Assembly (NCBI GenBank): GCA_030710605.1
Contig: CP092869.1
Coordinates: 14,143,295 to 14,207,294, forward strand
DNA: 64,000 nt
DNA from: Cordylochernes scorpioides
Lineage: Eukaryota > Arthropoda > Arachnida > Pseudoscorpiones > Chernetidae
Reading direction: 5' to 3'
Shown here: positions 1 to 12,000 of the stretch, one piece after another
Numbering within the stretch: position 1 is the first letter of the stretch
Layout: each line of letters starts with the position of its first letter
The notes under the pieces: model-generated
Seen by the model: only the letters and a program-made list of their open reading frames with translations
Database searches by the model: none
What the model was told of the DNA's origin: nothing
Program-made: the position numbers and the translations under genes

Positions 1-4
1 CTCT

Positions 5-226
5 CCAAATAAATTAATAGTGTGTGACGTTTCGGTAACAGCATTGTTACCATAATCAGACAAAAGAATAAATGAGAAAAGCATATCACAGCATGTTCTT
101 AAATAGTACTGTTATCAAGTGTGTAAACAAGATAGCATAAAGAAAAAAAAGTTTGTCTGATGGTAACAATGCTGTTACCGAAACGTCGCACACTATTTAT
201 TTGGATTAGGTCTTATTACCTTGTAG
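5..226. repeat. MITE family A, long form
   Basis: Both palindromic arms with a central spacer that includes CATGTTCTTAAATAGT and TTGTTTACACACTTG-like sequence. The left end is cut close to the window start. Confidence 0.75.
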
Positions 227-300
227 CTATAATCTATAAACTAAATTGTGATTTATCAAAATGCATTATGATAAGGCACAATTTGGATTATAGATTATAA

Positions 301-436
301 ACACAAGGTAATAAGACCAAATCCAAATAAATAAATAGTGTGTGATATTTCGGTAACAGCATTGTTACCATCATCAGACAAAAGTACTAAATCTCATTAC
401 CTTGGTACCTAGGTCTTATTACCTTGTTGTCAAAAT
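301..436. repeat. MITE family A, short degenerate copy
   Basis: Left arm complete; right arm reduced to TAGGTCTTATTACCTTG. Confidence 0.7.
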
Positions 437-731
437 GCATTGTTTTAATGCATTTTTAAAGGGAGAGGTACCTATCTTGGTATAGTGTTTACATATAGTA
501 TCTATCGAAGCTAAAGTACGGAGTATGCCCAGAGACAATAGTACTTGCCCAACAACCTCGTCTAATGACTCCACTGATTGATGAACCACTCTGATTGGTT
601 AATGAGGAAGTGCTTGTCTATTGGCTGAATCCATTCTGTTCTTCCTCTCGCGTGGCAACTTTTGTGTCAAGTGTAAACCAGTGTCTACAGAGCATTGCTT
701 CTACAACAGATGGTGATACATCAAGGCAGGT

Positions 732-1425
732 TACAAACACAAGGTAATAAGACCTAATCCAAATAAATAGTGTGTGACGTTTCTTTTACACCGTTGTTAC
801 TCACAAATTACAAAACTATTTTAGACGCGTAATATTCTTTTTTAAAATGCTAAAAATGAAGAGAAAAAGTTTTCTTTATTAAAATATATATTTAAAATAT
901 ATTTTAATAAAGAAAACTTTTTCTCTTCATTTTTAGCATTTTATAAGCCATTAAAGAGAAATTTCGTGATTTTCGTTTTAATATTCTTTTTAAAATAAAA
1001 CAATTTCTACTGCCCTTACTGCAATGGAAAAATTAAAGGGAGGGTCTGGCTCATCAGCGGTGAACCCTCCCAGCGGTTTTGCCAGTTTAATCTACTATTT
1101 TATTATATTGTTAGATTAAACTGGCGAAACCACTGGGAGGGTTCACCACTGATGAGCCAGGCCCTCCCTTTAATTTTTCCATTGCAGTAAGGGCAGTAGA
1201 AATTGTTTTATTTTAAAAAGAATATTACGCGTCTAAAATAGTTTTGTAATTTGATAACAGATGGCGCGCTAGTACACCGTTGTTACTATCTTCAGACAAA
1301 AGTACTGAATGAAGTTCAGATGTTCATTCAGTACTTTTGTCTGAAGATGGTAACAATGCTGTTACCTAAACTATGTTACCACACTATTTATTATTTATTT
1401 GATTTTGGTCTTATTACCTTGTGTT
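732..1425. repeat. MITE family A copy split by a nested MITE
   Basis: Left arm 732-800 and right part 1273-1425, interrupted by another palindromic element. TACACCGTTGTTAC is present on both sides of the insertion (787-800 and 1273-1286). Confidence 0.75.
801..1272. repeat. Nested large palindromic MITE (family B)
   Basis: Terminal inverted repeats AAATTACAAAACTATTTTAG (805-842 versus 1215-1252). Inside are two further perfect-looking hairpins, one at about 845-943 centred on TATATATTTAAAATATA and one at 977-1222 with arms of over 100 bp containing CTGGCTCATCAGCGGTGAAC. A related fragment recurs in the 11-kb unit at 35777-35930. Confidence 0.75.
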
Positions 1426-1549
1426 TATAATCTATAATCCAAAATAGACAAAAGTACAAAGTCTAAAATGGGATAAAATTGAGAATTCTGAACTTGTAGA
1501 ACATAAAAAAATCACAGGGCATAATTTCAATCTAAAAGAAATAAAGATA

Positions 1550-1727
1550 CAGTAGAACCTCCCTGTAAAGGACAACACCTAATTGCAAAGCCAAAGTGTC
1601 CTTTAGGAAGAGGTGTTCTCCTACTGGAGAGTTGCTAAATAGTAAAAATGGTAATTTTGCAAATGAAAACTGTCCTTTGTGGAGAGGTGTCTTCTAGTGT
1701 GGGGTCTGCTAAAGGGAGGTTCTACTG
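1550..1727. repeat. Pogo/Tigger-like MITE
   Basis: Starts CAGTAGAACCTCCCT and ends AGGGAGGTTCTACTG, with TA on both sides. No ORF. The TIR style (CAGTNNAACCTC) and TA target are those of pogo/Tigger non-autonomous elements. Related copies: 6040-6211, 17781-17945, fragments near 2370, 3783 and 4731-5058. Confidence 0.75.
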
Positions 1728-1941
1728 TACTAGATTATGAGAAAAAATGCTTAAAGAGACAATTTAAAAAAAGCCTTAAAATATGCAAAAATTAATTGTT
1801 GCATATTTTATCGATAGATGGCAATTAAAATTTTAAAAAAAGCCTCTATCATTCAAAATAAAATGTGCTACAATTAACAGAATGGAAGAAAGAGGAAATA
1901 TCAATGATATTTACAGAAACACTCTCAATTATATTATAAAA

Positions 1942-2210
1942 CAAGGTAATAAGACCAAATCCAAATAAATAAATAGTGTGTGACGTTTCAGCGTTGTTAC
2001 CATCTTCAGACAAAAGTACTTGTGCCTTATCAACTCTCAATTATATCTTAAAAAAAAAAGAGGGTTTTTTTCCACTTTTAATTCTAAGAATAATATTTTA
2101 GGATTCTTAGAAAACTATCTTCTTATCTGTTATCTTGTTTACATACTTGATAACAGTAACTATTTAAAACATGCTGTGGTAAAATTTCTCATTCAGTACT
2201 TTTGTCTATA
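1942..2210. repeat. MITE family A, degenerate long form
   Basis: Left arm, spacer with TTATCTTGTTTACATACTTG and AAACATGCTGTGGTAAAATT, then a truncated right arm ending TCAGTACTTTTGTCTA. Confidence 0.65.
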
Positions 2211-2542
2211 TATATATCCTCCTTTTTCATCCGGGCTTGGGACCGGCAAAGGCGGAGTTATGAGGGTTATAAAGGTGAATGAGATGATAGATATCAAAAT
2301 ACAGAGTTCACATTTTACAGAGATTTCAATTGATATATGACAGTTTTCATCTTCAAACTTTTACTGATAAACTCCTCTCTGGTATAAGAGGACATAACTC
2401 TCTTTAATGGACTAATTGAATATGCAAATAGGTGTTATATTTTAGAGAGAAGATTCTACTGTACATTTATACACATCTTGTTATAACATCAACAGAGTAA
2501 TTCCTTGTATCATGTATTTTTACTCAATAACATCACTTGTTA

Positions 2543-2722
2543 ACACAAGGTAATAAGACCAAATCCAAATAGTGTGTTACGTTTCGGTAACAGTGTTGTT
2601 ACCATCTTCAGACAAAAGTACTCTGAACTTGAAGACTGAAGATGGTAACAACGCTGTTACTGAAAGGTCATACACTATTTATTTATTTGGATTTGGTCTT
2701 ATTACCTTGTGTTTATAATCTA
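2543..2722. repeat. Palindromic MITE family A (reference copy)
   Basis: Near-palindromic element. Each end reads ACACAAGGTAATAAGACC inward, then an A/T block, AGTGTGTGACGTTTCGG, a short hairpin GGTAACA...TGTTACC, and CAGACAAAAGTACT at the centre. No ORF. At least fifteen copies or half copies occur between 1 and 23,526, several flanked by TCTATAATCCAAATTGTGCC. Non-autonomous DNA transposon by structure; superfamily not determined. Confidence 0.85.
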
Positions 2723-2910
2723 TAATCCAAATTGTGCCTTATAAACATCACATGTTCTAACTAGGGTATAAAACAAATGAAAACTTGGGCTTTATGATAT
2801 TATAACCAGGTTGCTTTTATGAAAGAAGCTGATATAATGAGGATCCATCACTGTATATCAATGTTGTGTTGTGATGATCGAACTCTGAAACAAGAGCTGG
2901 GATGTTGCAG

Positions 2911-3072
2911 AGTGCCTGTGGGGATGGAGAGAATATCCCTCCCAGAGCGGCCCCAGCTGCCCCCAGTAAACCAGAGGCCAAGAAGCCGCGGCTGCCACTC
3001 AAGGCCAACTGGAGTGACTCCAACTTGGAGGCAGAGCCCCGGACCTCCCCAGTCTGGAGTCGGAAGAACCTG
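2911..3072 (+). CDS. IQSEC: IQSEC exon 1 of window: Ser/Pro-rich linker
   Basis: 54 codons, phase 0 at both ends, between acceptor gatgttgcag and donor gtgggt. The product reads [20 protein letters not shown]..., is basic and proline rich, and has no domain. It belongs to the disordered region between the IQ motif and Sec7. Base composition is much more GC-rich than the flanking introns. The donor could also lie 4 nt further on, but phase 0 joins cleanly to the next exon. Confidence 0.8.
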
Positions 3073-6000
3073 GTGGGTAGCCCGTCCTATACTTTCATCT
3101 TTAGGGGGATGAGCAACGTTTGTAATCCATGTTAGGAGCGGCTGCACATGGCGTCTGTTCCTCATGTCAGAGGCGGCCATTTTTTTTGGAGCTAAGTCAG
3201 CCTGCTACGGAGTAGTGCTGCCAGTCTTAATGACAAAGGCAGACACATTCTATTTCAACCAGTCATGATCTCAAGCTTTACAAGCTTGATACCCTAATAT
3301 GAGAGAGATTGAGAGTGGAGATAAGAAAGAAGAAGAAGAGATCTTTAAGGAATCCGTGGAAGGATGGTCTAAACCATTAGTTTTCAACTGCTACAACCCG
3401 AAATTTAATCCCGCATTGGGCACTTTTTTTCTAATTGAAAACAAAATGCCCCAATGGACCCCAATTTTTACAAAAGTCCAATGGGCACGTGAAAGTAACT
3501 AAACGTGGCTCTGGCACATTTGTAAGTGCAAAAGTCAAACTGCTTTTCATGTGTGTAGACATGTGGTGCATTTACAGTAAAAGCAGTCGCTAACTTCTAT
3601 CCACCATGATTATCATGGCCTGTACTACATGTACAAGGGATAAAAATACATTATATGGCAACAACTCCTACCACTCTTCAATTTGATAGCTATGAGATTT
3701 TAGCCATTCACAATGCTAGCCAGTAACTAGAATAGGATTCCTCAAATCTTTTTTTGAGGGATCTATGTATAGAAAGAAAATACAGTATAACCCCTCTATA
3801 GCAAACCCCAATTGGACTGAACCTGTGGTTCATTTTAGCCCTAGTTTGTTATGATGCCATAGTTCCCTGTTTTACAAAATAAAAATGGGGATTAAAACAA
3901 GGTAATAAGACCAAATCCAAATAAATTAATAGTGTGTGACATTTCGGTAACAGCGTTGTTACCATCTTCAGACAAAAGTACTGAATGAAGATGGTAACAA
4001 CGCTGTTACCGAAACGTCACACACTATTTATTTATTTGGATTTGGTCTTATTACCTTGTTTTTTAATCTATAATCCAAATTGTGCCTTATCAAAAATGGG
4101 GATTATTTCAGGTTGTCATAATAAAAGAAGGTTCCCTATCTCCCAGGTTTGTTTTAGAGTTTGTTTTTTTTTAACTGTATATAAATTATATTGACAGTAA
4201 TNNNNNNNNNNNNNNNNNNNNNNNNNNNNNNNNNNNNNNNNNNNNNNNNNNNNNNNNNNNNNNNNNNNNNNNNNNNNNNNNNNNNNNNNNNNNNNNNNNN
4301 NTGACATCTTGATATGGCACAATTTGGATTATAGATTATAAACACAAGGTAATAAGACCAAATCCAAATAAATAGTGTGTGACGTTTCGGTAACAGTGTT
4401 GTTGCCATATCTGTTGTTTACACACTTGATAACAGTAACTATTTAAAACATGCTGTGGTAAAATTTCTCATTCAGTACTTTTGTCTGAAGATGGTAACAA
4501 CGCTGAAACGTCACACACTATTCATTTATTTGGATTTGGTCTTATTACCTTGTGTTTAATTGACACCTTGTTAGGAAATGTGCAGATTGACTATCCCAGC
4601 CCATGAAGTCACTTTCCGTCTGCCATATGTTGTATTTGGACTAAACTGACGACCTATCAGATTCTCTATTTTAAAAAACCTGGAGCTCATGGCTTACACA
4701 TGTGTAAATGAACTTAGTATTACCTGTACAGTTGAACAACCTCCCTGTAAAGAACAACTCCTAGTGGTAGAGCCAAAGTATTCTTTAGGGAGAGGTATCT
4801 TCTTACCGGAGAGCATCTAGTTAGAAAAAAATGATCCTTTTGCATATGAAAACTATGTTGTTTCTTATCCCCTTGTGTAAAAATTATATGAATTCCAAGA
4901 GTTCATGCTCCTCGAGCTATTTCATGGAATGGGCTGTAGGGGTGCAGCTTTCGTTGATCATGGCACCATGAATATGAATTCTGCATATGAAAGCTGTTCT
5001 TTGTAGAGAAATGTCCTCCAGCTGGAGTGTCCTCTAATGGAGGTTGTTCTATTGTAGCTGTGAGAAACTGTATGATTTGCATAGTAAAGTAGCAAGCTCT
5101 AATGTGTGGTTGTATGTTACAGCAGTCGGAGTCGCTACCACTGGAAGACAAGAGGCTCAGCAACATCTCAGAGAACAGTGAAGACAGCCTAGAAAGCAGC
5201 AGTGGTGTAAGTTTCACCATAAGCTCTGAGATAACCATCACTCAATCCCACTTGTTGTTGTGTAATCATTGCTGGGTGTTGTTTCTTATCCCCTTGTGTA
5301 AAGATTACACAAATTTTCATAAGTTCATGCTCCTTGAGCTGTTTTATGATAAGCAGCGGCCTCTCCCAAAGGTCCAGTTTAGTGCATCTAATGTAAGCCA
5401 AAATGTGTTCTGGAGCTGCAGGTGCCAAGCTACATTTTGGGCAAGTGGGGTAGATTTTGTTATTATTTTCTATAGTCAATGGCTTGAGATGGCCTGTTCT
5501 AAATCTTGTTAGTGTTGTTTGATGCTGTCTATTTCTGAGGTGCTGGGTGTTGTACCAGCCAGTACTGTAGACTTACTTACCCCAGGTTCTGACATTCTTT
5601 TTTAACACAGTTTATCCACAATAGACAATTTAAACAATTTTATTGATTCTTCCAATCATTTGCTACAGAAAGAAAAATTATGATCAATTAAAAGACAAAT
5701 ATATAATGACTGGGTGAATTGACTGTATTGACTCATCCATTGATGAGTTCTACTCATCCCCAGCAGACACCATCAACAAGCTTTACAAGCTTGATACCCT
5801 TGATATGATTGAGTGGAGATAAAGAAAGAAGAAAAAGGTAATATATAATAAAGGAGTAAATAAAGGATAGATAAAATGTAGGGAAATATATACAGTTGTA
5901 TATATACAAATATCTTCAGCAAGGAAGACTTCCCCACCTTGAGAGAGTTCTCCTCCAGACAAGGTCTTCTTGAAAACTCCTCAGTTCCACGCCGAGGAAG

Positions 6001-9000
6001 TACTTATAGATGTGTGTCTTGGCAGATGCCAGGAGACCCTTGGTAGACCCTCTCTATAAAGGACACATAATTGCAGAGCCAAAATGTCCTTTAGGAAGAG
6101 GTGTCCTCTTATCGGAGAGTTGCTAAAAAGTAAAAATGGTATATTTGTAAATGAAAACTGTCCTTTGTGGAGAGGTGTCTGCTAAAGGGAGGTTCTACCG
6201 TATTATATTTGTTATAATTTCACACTTTCTCAGAGATAGATACAAGGGGTTCCTTTGATGCTGAGAATGGGTGAAAGCTATAACACCCAACCTGTATATA
6301 GTCAGATTCAATAGTTTTAGAATAGCTGAAGCCATCCAAGTATCTCTCAAGCTTTAGTTGTAATGTTACCATAAATCTTGATCAATTCTATCAGAATACG
6401 ATTCCTCAACTACCAATGTTGTTTCTTATCCCCTTGTGTAAAGATTACACAAATTCCATGAGTCCATGCTCCTCAAGATATAATGGAGCGTAGGGGTGCA
6501 GCTTTTATTGATCATGTTAACATGATCCAGGCACACTTTGGTGAAAGTCTGACTTTGCCTGTAGTTTGAGGCCGTTCCTAACATGAGTTCATGCTCCTTG
6601 AGCTGACTTCATGGAATGGGGTATAGGGATGCAGCTTTAATTGATCATGGCACCATGATCCAGGCACACTATGGTGAAAGTCTGACTTTACCTGTAATTT
6701 GAGACTGTTCCTAACATGAGTCCATGCTCCTTGAGCTGACCTCATGGAATGGGGTGTAGCTTTCGTTGATCATTGCACCATGATCCAGGCACACTTTGAT
6801 GAAATTCTGACTTTGCATGGAAGCCTTTGCTGCCGACTCTAACATGAGTACAGACCTCCATATCCCTGGAGAGAGGAACCTTGCTCAACTACCGATGATG
6901 TCCAGATGTCTGAAGTCCTACGGAAGCGGCAATATCGGGTGGGACTCAACCTATTCAACAAGAAGCCTGAACGAGGCGTCCGGTACCTGATCCAACGTGG
7001 GTTCCTAGAGTCTTCTCCTCAAGCTGTGGCCAGGTTCTTGGTGTCCCGCAAGGGTCTGAGTCGGCAGATGGTGGGGGAGTACTTGGGGAACCTGCAGAGT
7101 GCCTTCAACATGGCCGTCCTGCAGTGAGTATCTACCATACAGTATCTACATTTACACTTAAATACAAGGTAATAACACCAAATAAATAAATAGTGTGTGA
7201 CGTTTCATTAACATTGTTGTTACCATCTTCAGACAAAAGTACTGAATCTAGGTTTTAATACTTTTGTCTGAAGATAGTAACAATGCTGTTACAGAAACAT
7301 CACACACTATTTATTTGGTCTTATTACCTTGTGTTTATAACCTATAATCCACTTCTTTAATCTATAATATCCTCTTACACTTATTTATGTAAAATATCGG
7401 AAGAATCCCCTGATATTTAAATTACAATAAATTTCATAGGATTGTTCCGATATTTTACATAAACAGTTTTAAAAATGCATTCTTCAGATTACAAAATGAA
7501 AAAAATAAGATAAACTTATCCTTGGAGGTTGTGTTTTATTGTAACTTCTTTATGTTTTGTAAAAATAGAGCAAAATCCATAAATAGATCTTTAATTAAAA
7601 AGTCATATATATTGGATCACAAAAATATTTCATTTAGATTAAATCTTCTTTGTGAAAAAAAATAGTACAAATGTGATATTGTACTGGGATAAGGTTCATA
7701 AATAAAAAAAAAGGAAAAGGCATCTCTTTATCGGGCAACTGAAAATTGCTGATGGCTTGCACCATCTATCGGAATAAATATCAACTATTGGCCATTTCTG
7801 GAATAATTAAAAATAAAAGAATAGTTGATATTTATTCCAATAGATGGCGCAAGCCATCAGTAACTTTTAGCTGCCTGATAAGGAGATGCCTTTTTAAAAA
7901 AAAATCTTCTTTGTTTGTCCCACTGTCTCTCTTAGTTACAAAATGGTTGTACTGTATTGTTGTTTCTTATCCCATTGTGCAAAGATTAGACAAATTCCAT
8001 GAGTGATCTCATGGAATGGAGTGTAGAGGTGCAGCTTTCATTGATCATGGCACCATGACATACTTTAGTGAAAGTCTGACTTTGTCTGTAATTTGAGGTT
8101 GTTCCTAACATGGAAGCAGACACATGGTGTACTGTATTGTTGTTTCTTATCCCATTGTGCAAAGATTAGACAAATTCCATGAGTGATCTCATGGAATGGA
8201 GTGTAGAGGTGCAGCTTTCATTGATCATGGCACCATGACATACTTTAGTGAAAGTCTGACTTTGTCTGTAATTTGAGGTTGTTCCTAACATGGAAGCAGA
8301 CACATGGTGTACTGTATTGTTGTTTCTTATCCCATTGTGCAAAGATTAGACAAATTCCATGAGTGATCTCATGGAATGGAGTGTAGAGGTGCAGCTTTCA
8401 TTGATCATGGCACCATGACATACTTTAGTGAAAGTCTGACTTTGTCTGTAATTTGAGGTTGTTCCTAACATGGAAGCAGACACATGGTGTACTGTATTGT
8501 TGTTTCTTATCCCATTGTGCAAAGATTAGACAAATTCCATGAGTGATCTCATGGAATGGAGTGTAGAGGTGCAGCTTTTGTTGATAATGGCACCATGACA
8601 CACTTTAGTGAAAGTCTGACTTTGCCTGTAATTTGAGGTTGTTCCTAACATGGAAGCAGACACATGGTGTACTGTATTGTTGTTTCTTATCCCCTTTTGC
8701 AAAGATTAGACTAATTCCATGAGTGATCTCATGGAATGGAGTGTAGAGGTGCAGCTTTATTGATTATGGCACCATGACATACTTTGGTGAAAGTCTGACT
8801 TTGCCTGTAATTTGAGGTTGTTCCTAACATGGAAGCAGACACATGGTGTACTGTATTGTTGTTTCTTATCCCATTGTGCAAAGATTAGACAAATTCCATG
8901 AGTGATCTCATGGAATGGAGTGTAGAGGTGCAGCTTTCATTGATCATGGCACCATGACATACTTTGGTGAAAGTCTGACTTTGCCTGTAATTTGAGGTTG

Positions 9001-12000
9001 TTCCTAACATGGAAGCAGACACATGGTGTACTGTATTGTTGTTTCTTATCCCATTGTGCAAAGATTAGACAAATTCCATGAGTGATCTCATGGAATGGAG
9101 TGTAGAGGTGCAGCTTTCATTGATCATGGCACCATGACATACTTTGGTGAAAGTCTGACTTTGCCTGTAATTTGAGGTTGTTCCTAACATGGAAGCAGAC
9201 ACATGGTGTACTGTATTGTTGTTTCTTATCCCATTGTGCAAAGATTAGACGAATTCCATGAGTGATCTTATGGAATGCGGTGTAGAGGTGCAGCTTTCAT
9301 TGATTATGGCACCATGACATACTTTAGTGAAAGTTTGCCTGTAATTTGAGGTTGTTCCTAACATGGAAGCAGACACATGGTGTACTGTATTGTTGTTTCT
9401 TATCTCCTTGTGCAAAGATTAGACAAATTCCATGAGTGATCTCATGGAATGGATTGTAGAGGTGCAGCTTTCATTGATCATGGCACCATGACACACTAGT
9501 GAAAGTTTGACTTTGCCTGTAATTTGAGGTTGTTCCTAACATGGAAGCAGACACATGGTGTACTGTATTGTTGTTTCTTATCCCATTGTGCAAAGATTAG
9601 ACGAATTCCATGAATGATCTCATGGAATGGAGTGTAGAGGTGCAGCTTTCATTGATCATGGCACCATGACATACTTTAGTGAAAGTTTGCCTGTAATTTG
9701 AGGTTGTTCCTAACATGGAAGCAGACACATGGTGTACTGTATTGTTGTTTCTTATCTCCTTGTGCAAAGATTAGACGAATTCCATGAATGATCTCATGGA
9801 ATGGATTGTAGAGGTGCAGCTTTCATTGATCATGGCACCATGACACACTTTGGTGAAAGTTTGTCTGTAATTTGAGGTTGTTCCTAACATGGAAGCAGAC
9901 ATGGTGTATTGTACTGTGTATAACTTGTGTGTAATGTGTGGCTGCAGGTACTTTGTACAAGAAATAGACCTAGCAGGAATGCAAGTGGACGTAGCCCTCC
10001 GCAAGTTCCAGACCTACTTCCGTATGCCGGTCAGTACAGCCTGCCTGATCCATCAATCTATATTGAAGATGGAGTTATTTACACTTTACTTGGATGGATT
10101 TCTCTACAATTAGCAAACTGGAAAATATTTGAGAAGACTTAGCTCATTAATGGCTAACCTTTTTTAAACAATTTTGCCAATTTATATTATTATCTCTAGT
10201 ACACATGGTACATGCCATGATAATCATGGTGGGTAGTTAGCGACTGCTTTTACTGTAAGTGCACCACATGTCTACACATGTGAAAAGCATTCAACTTTGC
10301 ATTTACAAATGTGCCAAAGCCCCCGTTTGATTACTTACGCTCGCTGGTGGGGTTGGACTTTTGCAAGAAACAGGGGGCCATTGGAGCATTTTTTTTTTTC
10401 AATTAGAAAAAATGTCCAATGCAGGATTAAATCCCGGGTCGTAGTGATTGAAAACCAATGGTTTAGACCATCCTTCCACCAACCCTTTGTCATTTTAATC
10501 CCTCATATTGCTACAATTATTCTAGCATTTATTTTCTCTTCTTATATAGGGTTCACTTGAAAGTTTATTCTTGGTTGTGTTTTTAACAAAACTTTGGGAA
10601 TGATTAGGTACACAATTTGAATTATAGATTAGAAACAAGGTAATAAGACCAAATTCAAATAGTGTATGACGTTTCGGTAACAATACTGTTTATTTGGATT
10701 TGGTCTTATTTACCTTTTTTTTTTTACAGAAACTTTGGAAAGATAAAAGTTTTTCCGTAATTTTAGAAAATGTTCTAATATTTTTTGCTTTGAACACAAT
10801 CCTTTCTCTTAAAGGCTATCTTCAGTTCACTCTACGTATAGAAAATGGTCCTCAGTGATTAAAAAAGAAATGTATAATTCTACCTTTAACATACATGTGT
10901 AGTAAAACAACACTTGAAGTTACACCGCATGAGTTTCTTTTCAATGAAAAATCAAAATTTATTTCAAGGTGAAATATTGACTATTTCCAACCTTTTTGGA
11001 TGAGGTATGAAAGGGTGAATTATGAAGAGTAATGATGAACGGAAAAATAAAATTGTCCAGGGATGGGAATCGAACCCACAATGTTCTGCTTACCAGGCAG
11101 ATGCCATGTCCACTAGGCTACCCTGGACATATTTTTCCATTCATAAATAATACATAAAGTAACTTATAATACAATATAATACACTGCGGCTTGTGATTGT
11201 AAAACAACACTTGAAGTTACACACCATTTATACATGTGTAGTGTTTATCTACAGTCTATATTCTGGTGTAAAAGGATTCCCAGACTAAGATTATTGTTGT
11301 TTCTTATCCCCTTGTGTAAACATTACACAAATTCCATGTAGAATGGGGTGTAGGGGTGTTGATCATGGTACCATGATCCAGGCATACTTTAGTGAAAGTC
11401 TGACTTTGCCTAAGATTCTTGTGTTTTCTCTAAAGGATATTCTCTTCTTTCTTATCTATACACACGTAGATATTTGTAGCACCTTGTAAAAACAAAGACA
11501 CATGTAGATTGTTTATGTTTTTACAAGGTGTTTGGAGGCTATTTAATAAACATAGATACTCCTGGTCTCTTATTGGAGGTTGGGTTAGTTTATGTCACTT
11601 TATATTTCAGCAACACATACCATCTATATATATATATATATACCAGATATAAAACCACTAAGATTCTTTTTTTCAAATGAAATAAACTTTCTACTGTCCT
11701 TCCATTTGGATTTTGTCTTATTACCTTGTGTTTATAATCCAAATTGTGCCTTATCACTATAATCTACATAAAATTTTATTTTATTTATCAATTGCAGAGT
11801 ACACGCTATATCCACAATTCGGATATTTGCGCGTGAAATATAAACATTTAAATGAAAGACACAAAAGAAAAGTAGTTAAGAAGATATATACATATTTACA
11901 TATCAGTATGCAAATTGATTACATTAGTAATCACTTAACTAGCTAAATACATTCTGCAAAATTTGTTGAATCTTTGGTATATGTCCTTAGTGGAGACCAG

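Noticed and set aside
1849-2040. Several 60-110 codon ORFs built on MITE sequence (also near 4116-4408 and 21845)
   Set aside because: They translate palindromic MITE DNA and, in one case, the N gap.
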